Source of the DNA: Tillus elongatus
Taxonomy: Eukaryota > Arthropoda > Insecta > Coleoptera > Cleridae
Length of the DNA stretch: 64,000 bases
Direction: 5' to 3'
Assembly (NCBI GenBank): GCA_964006375.1
Contig: OZ023265.1
Span: forward strand, 117,503,858 to 117,567,857
Shown here: positions 1 through 63,030 of the stretch, piece by piece
Layout of the letters: each line of letters starts with the position of its first letter
Numbering within the stretch: the first letter of the stretch is position 1
The notes under the pieces: generated by a model
The model's database searches: none
What the model was told of the DNA's origin: nothing
Seen by the model: only the letters and a program-made list of their open reading frames with translations
Position numbers and translations under genes: made by a program

Positions 1-428
1 AAAGAGAATATGTCGTATTCATAATGCTCAAATAATACCTAAACTTATTTGCTAAGTTTAAAATTTCCATGTTTCTTTCAGACCAACAAAGTCAGAGGAA
101 TTACTACAAATGTTAAGTAATCCTACTAAAAGTATTATACTGGATTATAGTTTGTTTCTTTACCGTCAATTTATTACCGCAGCTATGACCAATCATCGAC
201 GACAGACTAGTTTCGCCTCGCTATCCTGGAAATTTTAGCAAACTCCTTATTTATGTAACGAAGGTGTGGCTTTCATCGTACCCAATTCGGACTGGTACGC
301 AGTGCCGACAAATTCAGACGGTATTGGAAGGGTGAGACGTGCTGACAATCAACTTGCTTAAACATAAGGCCACAACCAATGTTAATAATAATTGTTTGAG
401 TTTATACTAAAAAAGAAGAATAACTATT

Positions 429-501
429 CTATTGGGAATCGAACCTGCTACATTTGGCTTTAGCTGTACACGTTATTACCACTGGGTCACCGAGGCTATA
501 G
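429..501 (-). repeat. tRNA-derived SINE head
   Basis: Read on the minus strand it has an A-box-like start (CCTCGGTGACCCAGTGGTAA) and a B box (GGTTCGATTCCC) about 40 bp further on, the internal polymerase III promoter layout of a tRNA-derived SINE. It does not fold into a normal tRNA with a convincing anticodon arm. Positions 1-428 beside it hold nothing I recognise. Confidence 0.6.
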
Positions 502-618
502 TTACTAGTCGAGTAACTGTAACCAAAGATACCTAATAAAAGTATTAAAATATTAAAACTTAGGCTGTTTATGGATTTTAAAATAACTGTTGGTGCTAGT
601 ATAGCGTTTTTATTTATA

Positions 619-1437
619 CAGGGCTTTCATTAATTCCCGAACCCCACGTGACCGCTTAAGTTAGGCAACCCCGCATACACGGTTGTACAACCTGAATCAA
701 TGAAATCCCTAAGATGCCAGTGTTGTCTCATATTTCCTTTGGGGTTTTATAAAAAATATAAAAATTATAATAAGCTGAAACAGTAAATGTCTTAAATGTA
801 TTTATTATTTAGTATTTTAACAGAAAGTCTGTTCATGTATGGTTTACTCTTGTTATTGGTTGTTAAAAAAAAAATTAAAAATATAATAAAATATTACTTT
901 TATTTTGTATAGATATCAAAATTTTGTAATGTACGTAAACAAATTGAAGTCCGATTATTTAAACTTCTAATTTACGGTTTTAGGAATGTGTATTGTGTAA
1001 CATGTAACAAATATGTACCTGTTTGGGCAGATAACCGACAAACAGATTTGGTAGGGTTTCGTTCCATGCGATGTCGAATATCGTCAACAACATTACCTTA
1101 AGATACCTACACTTTTAACTTACGTAAAAACGTAATGAAAATGCTAAGTTTTGATAAAAACTGTTTATTTTTATCGTCCAACCAATAGCAAATTATTTGA
1201 AAAAGGTAAACACTGGTCGAACTTGGAAAATGCACAATATACATACAAATAACCGTCAAAAGGGAATTAGGCGCCAATGGACTGAACTGTCAATTGTCAA
1301 TTGATTTAGTAACTTTAGCGTCCCTAGTCTAGTGGTTTTTTGGTTACTTTTTTTGACTGCCAACTCATAAAATCATATTTCACTAGGAGAGAGACAGAAT
1401 CCGGTCACGTGGGGTTCGGGAATTCATGAAATCCCTG
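619..1437. mobile_element. TIR element with TA target duplication, non-autonomous
   Basis: The ends are inverted copies (CAGGGCTTTCATTAATTCCC at 619 and its imperfect complement finishing CCCTG at 1437, about 37 bp alike, including ACCCCACGTGACCG). Each end is flanked by TA (617-618, 1438-1439), the Tc1/mariner signature. The interior of about 740 bp has no transposase-like frame. Confidence 0.75.
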
Positions 1438-1499
1438 TACGTATCATCTTTCGATCATCAAATTCTGACAGACAGTTCTGGTGATTTTTTTGCTATTGC

Positions 1500-2040
1500 C
1501 ATCTTAAACAAGTGGGACTACAAAATGGATATATATGTAAATAACAAAAATGTTGAACAAGTATAAATGTTCACGTACCTTGGGAGTATTATGACAGATG
1601 ATGGTAAATGCAGCGATTAACTTAAAAAGAGGGCACTAATGGCAAAACAAGCTTTCAATAAATAAATTAATAAATATTCTAACTTGGACTTGACGAAGAG
1701 GTTCATCAAGTCATACGTCTGAAGTGTAATAATGTATGGAGTGGAAAGCTAATTTTATTGCTTATATAACAAAGCTTTTGAAATGTAGACAGGCAACAAT
1801 GATAAAGAGAAGGTACACCGACAAAAAACGACTCAAAGTGTGTTAGAAAAAGGAGGACGGAAGATGCTTGCTGAAAGAAATTGGGAAGAAAAGGCAACAT
1901 TGTTGTACATTGTTTGAGACACAGTAACCTGCTGACAACTGTTTTTAGAAGAGCATGGGCAAGGTATATAAGGATGATGTGGATCAAGAGGGAAACTTCT
2001 GGAAATCCTAACCCCATTCATGAAGTGCGGAGGCGACAAT
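1500..2040 (+). pseudogene. Non-LTR retrotransposon (RTE-like) RT C-terminal relic
   Basis: Conceptual translation across several stops and shifts gives TYLGSIMTDDGKCSD, KKRALMAKQAFNK, LDLTKRFIKSYV and CLRHSNLLTTVF. This is the familiar C-terminal tail after the reverse transcriptase of RTE-type LINEs in insects. At least four in-frame stops show it is dead. The 5' part of the element is missing. Confidence 0.7.
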
Positions 2041-2049
2041 TAAATAAAA

Positions 2050-2340
2050 AGTCTGAACGCAGCAAGTTCGTTATGGTAGTGAATTTTTATGAAAGGGTTT
2101 AATTAGCAATATAGTAGAATCAATACCATAATTAATCGAAATAACTTTATTGCTTGAAAAAGTACAAAAATGTTCCTAAAATAAACTTAAAATGTTCGTA
2201 GAAACTGGTACGATTTTCCTGGCCAACGAACGTTTTCTAGCTATTTACCCACCTGCCAAGCCACAATTATTCAAGAAAGCTTTTATACGAAACGTCAAAA
2301 AAGAGTACATGAAAATTTTCAAAAAAATTTATTGACGAAA
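2050..2340. repeat. Fragment of the (TA)n-associated repeat family
   Basis: Starts with the family terminal motif (GCAAGTTCGTTATGGTAGTG, one change from the usual GCAAGTGCGTTATGGTAGTG) also seen at 13,155, 21,118 and 45,178, and includes gattttcctggccaacgaac. The (TA)n tract is absent from this copy. The following 2,345-3,300 holds no gene or repeat I recognise. Confidence 0.6.
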
Positions 2341-3309
2341 ATGTGAAAGCATTTTTTTACAATAACTTATCAAACATTTCTTATTAATTACCAAAATTTT
2401 ACAAAAATCTTACAAACGACTTCTACACAACTTCTACACAACTTCTGCATAAACTCGTTGTTTTTACAAAAAATCTGTTAAAACAATACATAAAATTCAA
2501 ATTATATACCTAATCTTTAATTGGGATTGAAAAAAAGTAAACGTGTTTTTTTTACTTTTCACGCAAATATGGCACAGTGAAAGTAAAGAAATATACTCAT
2601 ATTTTTGTGTCACAAACTGTCAAACATAAGAGCATTCCTTAAAAGTGCTGCTTTAAAGTGTCATTTAACATTTATGAACACAATTTATCAACTACTTACT
2701 TATTATGAAAATGAAAACGTAGATAATCCTATTAAATGAATGATTTCTAAGCGTTGTGTACCAAAGTTGATTTAAATGTTTTAATATTTTTCTTCAAAAA
2801 TTCGCTGAATAATCACATAATCTGATCGAATCATGGTATGCACGCGATTGTAAATATACCTAAATATTTCCAAAACTGTATCTCTGTATCTGTAGGTACA
2901 GGAAGTGCTCTAGTAAACTTAAAGCAAAGCGCATGCCCTTCACTTCTGAAACACAAAGTACAGGCTTTTCCATTTGAAAAAATTGGGTTGTGCAAGTTTC
3001 CATTTTTTGAAATTCAGTGATTATCTGAGACCGCCTGTATACGGCATCTAGAATTTTTCGACGAATAATATAAACGAAAACATCTCTGAATGGGTCACTT
3101 TCATGGTACTATGCTATTTATTGGTAAAAACGCTGTATCATAATTTTTGATATGTGCCAAAAATCTAAAAAGATGCAAAACAATGAAAATAACTCGAAAA
3201 CGATGAAAGCTATCAAATTTTTTCCCCACAAACGTGCATTGAAATGCTCTGAAAATTTTAAAAAAGGAATAATGTCAGAGATTTTCGAAAAAAAAGGAGA
3301 TTTGTATCA

Positions 3310-5110
3310 CCAACACCTTTTTTATTTTATTATCAACAACATATGACACCTAATTGTTTTTTTAGTTTTGGACTAAAAATCGCTATTAATTTAAAATTAT
3401 GTTAATACGGTTCTGCTTTACCAATGTTCAACTTAGGGATTTAACGAAAGACATTCTCCAATGATAGACAAAAACTACAGTTGATGGTAGTAAATAAATA
3501 CGATCCTTGATTTTTAAATCCGACTCCGACGTCCCATTCTATTCAGCTTTCAATAAAACAATTTTGTCGAATTTGAGTCTACGATTTTTTATTATGATTA
3601 TTGATTTATATTAGTACATCCCAGCTTTTCAGCAGTTTTCAACTTACGAATTCAGTGGGGTTCATTTTCCATTAATAGACATTCTGAAAAGCATTATCAA
3701 TATTTTCAATGCATACCTTGAAATATTGATACAATGTATTTTGCACAAAGCAGGCATTGGTTACAAAAACCTTGGAAACCTGTTAACTGTCAGAAAAACT
3801 TATCAACATTTATTGTTTTGAGAGCAATAATTTGACCATGGAGGGTGTTTTTTCTAACGAAGATAAGTTTAATATATTAAGTTGTTACATCTTGTGGCAA
3901 ATAAATTCAATTGAAGCCGGACGTAACGATTTTGCCTGGTAACCTGAAGAACGGCAACCTGGAAAATCCATATTCAAACGGTTAGAGCAAAACTTAAAGC
4001 AATATGGTTCCTTCAAAAAGCCAGTCAACAAACGGGACAGACTTGTTAACAGTGAACATTTAAATAATGTTGTCTTCTCAGTTATTGAGAATCCTAGAAC
4101 TTATACACTCACAATTGAAAAAACTACAGACATACCAAAATCCACAGTACACAGGATGTTATCGAAAGAGAAGTTCCATCTACAGAAATTACATATTTGT
4201 CAAGGACTTAGGCCTGGTGATGAAGACAGTCGTAGAATATTTTGTGAGTGATATACGAGGCAGTGTGATGCTGATGCCCAATTTTCAAGCAAAATAATCT
4301 GGACAACTGAAAGCACAGTACACCAACAATGGCATTTTTAACCGCCGTAACACACATTATTGGTCCCGAGAAGATCGTCGCCTACTAAAGTCTTCTAGGA
4401 ATTTGATGGTGCGAACATAATAGGTCCTTTTATTTATAAAGAGAACCTCAACTCCGAACGTTATTTACATCTGCGTAGAAATAATGTTGAGAATTATTTG
4501 GAAGAACTACCTCTGGCAATAACCTCCAGTTGTTGGTTTCAACACTATGGCGCCCCTGCCCATAATTCAAGAGATGTAAATGTCTACTTATCCTTAGAGT
4601 TTTCTAATTATTTTCTACACACTCACCAATTACCTGGCCGGCAATATCTCCAGATATTACGCCTTTGGACTTTTTCCTTTGCGGGGTATGTTAAAAACAG
4701 AGTCTACGCAAATGACATTTTTAATGAAGAACAATTACGTATTTGCGTTACTGATGCGTTTGACAGTATCAGTTCAGAAATGTTGGCTAATGCTCTGGAT
4801 GAAACGGTGACCAGATGCTACCGTTGGTTAGAAGCAAATCGTTCAAATTTTGAACACTTGCTGTAATTGTAAGTTTATTTTTAGTTTAATTATTTACTTT
4901 ATACTTTTTCAATTACCATATTACTTTAAGTTTTAATATTGATTAAAACCATAACATTTTCAAGAATGTCTGTCATTGGAGAATGTCTTTCGGTAATCCC
5001 CAAGTTGGGCATTGGTAAAGCCGTATTAACATAGTTTTAAGGTAATAGCGATTTGTAGTCCAAAACTCAACAAAATAATTAAGTTGACATATGTTGTTGA
5101 AAACAGAATT
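3310..5110 (+). mobile_element. Mariner-like DNA transposon, degraded, long inverted ends
   Basis: The two ends carry imperfect long inverted repeats (about 3310-3475 against 4965-5110; shared blocks include TCAACAACATATG, AGTTTTGGACTA and AAAGACATTCTCCAATGA). A broken transposase lies between. The outer limits are approximate because no clear TA duplication was found. From 5,111 to 5,530 I recognise nothing. Confidence 0.7.
3837..4866 (+). pseudogene. Mariner-family transposase pseudogene
   Basis: Starts MEGVFSNEDKFNILSCYILW. It then shows a helix-turn-helix-like TVHRMLSKEKFHLQKL, a catalytic-region block CWFQHYGAPAHNS (family norm WFQ-DGAPAH, so the catalytic D is now Y) and a C-terminal tail NRVYANDIFNEEQLRI. 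The frame shifts several times and the third-D region is disrupted (only TPLDFF-like remains by shifting frame). Not functional. Confidence 0.75.
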
Positions 5111-5529
5111 AAAAAAGGTCTCAAAATCCAACTTTAAAAAGCCAGGACCGTATTTTAAAAGATTAAGTTGATGATTATTTCTCAAAAATCAAATGTTGCT
5201 TACGAGGCCTCCTCATTGCGCAACTTTTTTCTAATTGGTCCGACCTGGTATCTCTTTTCCGATATCCCCATGCTGTTTATTCTTACGTGGGGTACCCTGT
5301 ATAATTATTACTTTTTGGCAAGCTTTATTGAACCAGGGTTTTGACATGTTTAGAGGAATGATGAACATATGTTTCCGTTTATACAATAACGCAATTTTCG
5401 TACTGGAGATGGCGCTTTCTGTGTGATTATTGTTTCGAAAATAGAGATATGCCCGGAGAAACAAATTTTAAAAATTCCTGATTCGTCACATTCAGTGCAT
5501 TTATAGTTACAGACTTGTCGAGTGTATAT

Positions 5530-5895
5530 CTTACATGTGTAGGGGACGTGGCACGGAGCCTAGAAAATTATCAGACTTTTCTAGAGGGGCCAAGGTTAGT
5601 ACTTTGTAGTTTTTGGAATTCTTTGTCAAAAAAGATGAAGAGTATTATAGGTTGTATGGTTAGTTATATCTGAAATGCGAGTTGTATTATAATCTACTAG
5701 CTGCGTCAAATCTCGGCTAATAGCAAATAGTTTAGCAGCTTGTCCTGCGCACTTTGCAATATTTGAAAGCTTGATCCAGTTATTATTGTGGATATTTAAA
5801 TCCCAAAGGAAAACAGCTTTGGAATGCGCGTGGTTTGTACCAAATAAACATTGATTGTTGTTGCCCTCACTTGGTGAAACTTGTCCATACTGCAT
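5530..5895 (-). pseudogene. LINE endonuclease (APE-type) fragment
   Basis: Contains HAHSKAVFLWDLNIHNNNW (compare GDFN-H-NW of apurinic-like endonucleases), AAKLFAISRDLTQLVDYNT and, continuing after a stop, LTLAPLEKSDN (usual APLG-SDH). Order and spacing match the second half of a non-LTR retrotransposon endonuclease. The GD of GDFN is WD, so it is inactive. Its upstream end runs into the perfect palindrome at 5891. Confidence 0.7.
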
Positions 5896-6124
5896 ACAGA
5901 CTTGGAGAATACTTCTCTGGCTTCACTGTTGGTTTTTAGTGGTGAAGGACGTAGCCAGCGCGTGAGCTAACTGGAGCAAGTGGCCCACAGAAGCATTGAA
6001 GAACATCCTAGAACTTCCAGAATTAGAAGGGCCACTTGCTCCAGTTAGCTCACGCGCTGGCTACGTCCTTCACCACTAAAAACCAACAGTGAAGCCAGAG
6101 AAGTATTCTCCAAGTCTGTATGCA
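5891..6124. repeat. Perfect inverted repeat, 96-bp arms, 42-bp spacer
   Basis: Arm 5891-5986 is the exact reverse complement of 6029-6124 by my base-by-base reading; the spacer is 5987-6028. Homology stops abruptly at both outer edges. The palindrome sits at the broken end of the LINE endonuclease relic. From 6,125 to 6,775 there is only weak LINE-tail-like reading (HPFCEFGKL...HLLWSC near 6,306-6,355). Confidence 0.95.
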
Positions 6125-6817
6125 CCAAATAAACAACTGTACTGGAAAAGTTATCAAAAAAATTCGTTGTCCAAATCATCATTGTGGGAACACAAAACTA
6201 GAAACTTTGCGGAGTTCGATGATGAAATTTTAAGCCACATCGCAGGTACAAAATGGCCTCTAAAGATTTGTCCTTAAACTCAAACGAAAAATGAACCTTA
6301 CTGAACATCCATTTTGTGAATTTGGTAAGTTATGAGACGGCGAACACTTGCTGTGGTCCTGTAAAAATAATTGTCAAAGCATAGATCACTTTTTAAATAA
6401 ATTGTATAATATAAAACTAAGTACTTTACCTACTACTATCTCCCTTTAACTTAAAACATATATCGCAGTGAAAAAAATTAAGTTATAAACAAACTTCCTT
6501 TTGCATTGGTAAAGAACTTCAAAATTAAATTATAAAAATGTTTGCATTGTTATTAGAATTAGCAAAAATGTAAAACATAAATTATTGTAAATAGTTGATT
6601 GGTTTCCTGTTGTTTTTACAAATAGTGGCCGTTACTATCCGTGGTTCTGATTGTTTGTGTCTGAAGAGGCCATGACAAATCCCATGGTCATTGTGTCCCT
6701 GTTTTTTCTTCCAAAACAAACATATTATGTAGGTGTGTATACACAAAAAAATAATTAAAAAACAGCTTTGTACCATAAGCACACTTTAAGAACCCAAATC
6801 ACCACAACACATCAAAA

Positions 6818-6862
6818 AAACTAACGATCGTTTCACAAACCAAGTTAGCGTCATCACAGTAT
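6818..6862 (-). ncRNA. Hammerhead ribozyme, family A, degenerate
   Basis: Mirror partner of the motif at 7853-7897. The core reads GTGATGA (C3 lost) and the cleavage triplet is GTT, so it is probably inactive. Confidence 0.55.
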
Positions 6863-7042
6863 AATTCTAAATATCTTATATCTACAACTACATTGATATT
6901 CTTCGGCAGGTAGTCGATCTCTAACGATTTAGGGAGGTCTAATGATACAGAAATTAACATATTTCGTTTGGCGGAAATATCTTAGTGCCCTTATTATCTA
7001 TCGGACGTGCTTCTGTCAGGTAATCTATCACTAGATACTTCT

Positions 7043-7255
7043 GAAAACGTTTAGCTGTCCTGGTTGTCTAACATATTTTGTTGATTTGAGATTATTCTTA
7101 TTTACGTGGTGATTATTATCCCAAATCTGTCGGGCAACGGAAGATCTATCTATAGTACCGTATGCTAGTTGGGCTAAATGTTCTTTGAATCTAATTTCAG
7201 TAGATCTTTTTGTTTGTCTGACGTAATTAAGATCACAACCTTTACAACTTATTTA
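7043..7255 (-). pseudogene. GIY-YIG endonuclease domain of Penelope-like element
   Basis: One open stretch reads ISCKGCDLNYVRQTKRSTEI, RFKEHLAQLAYGT, SSVARQIWDNNHHV and YVRQPGQLNVFRS. The cysteine pair before the Y-V-x-Q-T-K-R-S block and the later H/N-rich box are as in PLE endonucleases; the YVGQT glycine is R here. This domain nicks target DNA for retrotransposition. Confidence 0.82.
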
Positions 7256-7852
7256 ATAATATACTATCCTTGTCTTTTGGGATATCTAGCAAGTTTTTTA
7301 AAGTATTTTTTGTCAAAAATGTTAGTTGCCAATTGGCTTCTTCAAAATGCTATCGACACCTCTCGTGATTCGAGGTTCAAATGGTAAGTTTACAAAGTTT
7401 TTTTCGGCTTTTTCTCTTCTAAAACTCGTTGAATCCGATAACATTTTCTTCGTTTCCTGTTTGTTAATTAATTTCTCTAGTATACAAGTATTGTATCTGT
7501 TATATTCGACCACGTTCTTAATACACCCTAATTCTTTGGTATATATATTCTATACCTAAGCAAAAATTAATTAAGCTGTTTACTAAAAAATTCAGACTGG
7601 CCAATTTTTGTGCCTACTTATAAGGTGAGTCATTCTGAATGTAACTTAGAGTAGTGGTTTTTTTCCTATGGACATCGAATTCTGAAGCATCTTTATTTTT
7701 GATAACTAGTACACCTAGAAAGGGTAATTTATTATTAATTTCTATATTTTGGGTAAATTTTTGTGTCGTTGAACCTCCCTAAATCGTTAGTGACCGACTA
7801 CCTGCCAAATGATATAAATAGGGTTGTATATATAAGATATCTAAAATTAATC

Positions 7853-7897
7853 ATTCTCTGATGACGCTAATTTGGTTAGTGAAACGATCGTCAGGTT
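7853..7897 (+). ncRNA. Hammerhead ribozyme, family A (PLE), core intact
   Basis: CTGATGA at 7858-7864, stem II CGCTAA/TTAGTG, GAAA, then C-GATC-G and the GTC cleavage triplet ending at 7892; stem I is formed by TCT before the core and AGG after it. All invariant core positions are present. Self-cleavage would fall between 7892 and 7893. Confidence 0.82.
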
Positions 7898-8376
7898 TTT
7901 AAAATGTGTCGTGGTGATTTTGGTTCTCCAAGTGTGCTTATTAGTGCTTATCACAAGTTTCAATCTTTACTTAGTAGCTTTATATTATGTTAATTGGATA
8001 GAGTAGTTAAAACTTATAAGGTTATATTTTGTTTTATAAATAAATAGAAAATTATAACAGAGTGAACTGGAGCTACAGATATAATAAAACCTGCTATTGT
8101 GCGAAATTTCGGCAGCCAAACCTTCTTTTGGTTAACAAAAAATAAACTGAAACGCCACTCCGAAAATATATGCAGAAACCATCTTTGGGATCAAAAACGT
8201 TAAGAAATTCATACCTAGTATACAAAATATGAGGTGACACTGCAGTAGGGGAAATTTCAGTTAGAACTAGGAAATTGAGGTGTTTGTCTTGGAGATGGCG
8301 ATGATTACCATCTTCATGACAAACAACGATTCCATTACTACACATTTATTTGAGAGACATTACGACTGGAACTTAC

Positions 8377-60453
<52,077 letters not shown>

Positions 60454-60949
60454 CTGGAAAGTTAAAAATACATATTGTAATGTATATAGATTTCAGCTAG
60501 AAAATTAAAGAAATTAAAGAATTAAGAAGAAGCAAGTGTTGATAAAATTCATGTAGAAATGTTTTTCTTTTTTAACTTGAATTTAGATGGCTACGGCTAT
60601 TTGGAGAAATTTTAAAGTATGGATACTTTGATGTGGCTGTGTGGCTGTATGTGAGCTAACTAACGTATTCATACAAGTGGTTTAATCACATTAAAAAAAG
60701 CACAATATGATTATAAAACCAGTACACATCAATCTATACAAACCTTAAATACATAAGCATTTGTGAAAAACAACAGCATAATCAACAAAACATACAACAA
60801 TATAAAATAGAAAAAATAGTTAACAAGCTTCATTTTATACAATAAGTGTACAGGGAGAAAATAACAAAACATAAACACACATAGAAACACTAAATTTGTG
60901 TATGTCACATAAAAGACAGGATGTGATTTAAAAAGTCCGCGTTCATGTC

Positions 60950-62050
60950 ACAGCTTTGGCAGATTCTATTGTAGTTCGTTATAATGAAATCCAGTGGGGA
61001 ACCTATCATTTCATAACAAGAAGAACGGGCATTTTTCCCAGGTACGAGGAAATTACTCTGCGATAAGACCTATGTGGAATCTACCCCGTAGCACACTATA
61101 AAAGACTTTAGTAACGTGTTACTCTGCGCCCAAGTAATGACATCTCATCAAGATATAGTAGCAAGTCTTGTTCCTCGACCCCTCTAGGCGGGTACAAACC
61201 ATTAACTTTAAAATTGGGGTACTTGAAAAACTTTTGCCGAACTGTCTCCAGACTGGATACATAACAGTTATAATATGGGCTCCGCACAGGACAACATTAC
61301 TTAAGCGTCGTCGTAATGTAAACATAGTAGGATGTCTTCAGGGCTTGCAAATTGACAAGTTACTGAAATTTCTTATCAAAAACCCAAGCAAGCCTAGAAC
61401 TGATAAAACTGTTTGTAAAACGTGGTAACTAAAGGAAAACTGAGTCCAATATAAGACCCAAATCTGTAACTGTGTCGCTGCAACGTCGAATGAAGACATC
61501 TGAGTACGTATAGGCACAAAAAGTCTGATTTTCTTCCCTGGAAGAACTCATTACCTTGCACTTAGAGATGTTTATGCTAAGAAGATTCCGATCATGCTAT
61601 GCATACACCCTGTCAATGTGTGACTGAAGGGCATATCAGTCATGAACAGAACCAATCTGTTTTTATAATTCAAGGTCATTCTCAAATGGGAGCCGATCAC
61701 ACCGAAGAGCATGGGACCGGTCATTAATAAATATTTTAAACAGAAGAGGCCCCAGATTTTACTCCTGATGTACACCTGAAGTGGCAGGAATGATGTCTTC
61801 CATGCACAACATAGTGCCTTCTGCCCGACAGATATGGCCCAAAAAGTTGAAGCTTTAGAGCGGAACAACCCAAGTTACATCTACGGGACCCTTTTTATCT
61901 AGAACATCCGAAATGTATTGCGTAATCTCCAGAATAATAGTACAGGTGGAGCGCTTGATATGAAGCCATGTTGTCACATCAGGTAAGATGTGACTATAAA
62001 CTGTGTGACTATTGAAGTGACCGTAGGCTATGGTGGTAGCCATGTTTAGA
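60950..62050 (-). pseudogene. Non-LTR reverse transcriptase relic
   Basis: Reading from 62,050 downward: STTIAYGHFNSHTV, FGPYLSGRRHYVVHGRHHS, TSGVKSGASS then LFKIFINDRS (usual SGVPQGS-LGPLLF-IFIND), ALQSHIDRVYA, NLLSINISKCKVMSSSRE, CSDTVTDLGLILDSVF, YITTTLK-CCPVRSPYY, LETVRQKFFKYPNFKVNGLY. Domain order is that of a Jockey/CR1-like RT and tail. The YADD motif is lost (VHD). Upstream of the dynein exon at 60,154 and outside any visible exon. Confidence 0.8.
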
Positions 62051-62689
62051 GTAAATGGGAAAAGACTGGGTGCAGAAATTACGGAACAATAAGTTTATTA
62101 AGTGTTATGGATAAACTATTTAGAGAGTACTCATATACATTATGAGACATGTGACCGAGAAGAAGGCAGTTTAGTGTGAGTTCATCAAATAAAAACGAAG
62201 TATTTGACAAATATCACAAATGCAACCACTAGACCCATATAAAAATTGAACTGCACAATAAAATATGTCCACTGTCAGCGTGAAATTCGTCCAGACTTTA
62301 TTCGCTACAAGTGCTAGAACCTATTTAACTCATCTAACTAATTATTAGTAGAATTAATGAAATATTTTAGCCATAAGTTTAAAACAAAGTAAAATAGAAA
62401 AAATTTACATACAAAACGATTTAAAAAATTTCAGTAGATGATAATGTTTCTCCGGTTAAAATACCCCTCATAGCACACTACGTAATATCCGAAATAGTGG
62501 TAATAAAACAGGCCGTTTTTCTGCTATCCAGGCCAGGCATGAGTCATTGATTACTTCTACATATATGTATTCTGAAAATGGGAAAATATACTACTAATAT
62601 GTTTTTGTATAACTTTTCGGGACATAATGTTTGGTCATGTATGACATATGGCCATAATAACAAAAATAAAAGGACTATCTTGAAAAAGT

Positions 62690-63030
62690 ATTGCATGTAG
62701 TATTTGTCACAGCAAAACCTTCGGTCTAACATGACAAACATTTTATGCATTCCCAGTTTTTACAATTGAAAATTTCACGTTGGCCCAAAAATCATTTTAG
62801 ATGGTTTTTATTGTGTAAAAGTAATCTATTTGGCCTGCGTGTCTCTAAAACACTCAAATGCGTATACTGCATTTTATTTAACAAACAAGACGCACTGATA
62901 TCGATGTTGATTGCTGTAGTATTATCGGCAAATAGTATTTGTTTGGTACCTTTAACAAAATAAGGCACACCAATAGTATCAATTAAAAAAATAGCTGTCA
63001 AAAAATATAACCTTTTGATACACCACATTT
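62690..63030 (-). pseudogene. Possible LINE RT fragment
   Basis: KGTKQILFADNTTAINIDIS resembles the LFADDTT catalytic motif with D to N, followed by LLLHNKNHLKWFLGQREI, loosely like the WF--N-L-LN--KT box. Weak; could be chance. Confidence 0.4.

Larger units (their letters stand above)
6776..7935 (-). mobile_element. Penelope-like element copy 1, with inverted arms
   Basis: Left arm (about 6780-6955) and right arm (about 7770-7930) are inverted copies, each ending in a hammerhead motif pointing outward. Between them, on the minus strand, are the end of a Penelope reverse transcriptase (LPFLGVLVIKNKD, FDVHRKKTTTLSYI; about 7,560-7,780), the linker (NLPFEPRITRGVDSILKKP; 7,322-7,513) and a GIY-YIG endonuclease. 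From 7,936 to 8,370 there is no recognisable feature. Confidence 0.82.

Noticed and set aside
8094..8345. Minus-strand 83-codon open frame next to the last dynein exon, considered as the next exon
   Set aside because: Its sequence has no resemblance to the expected AAA6 continuation and no suitable acceptor in phase.
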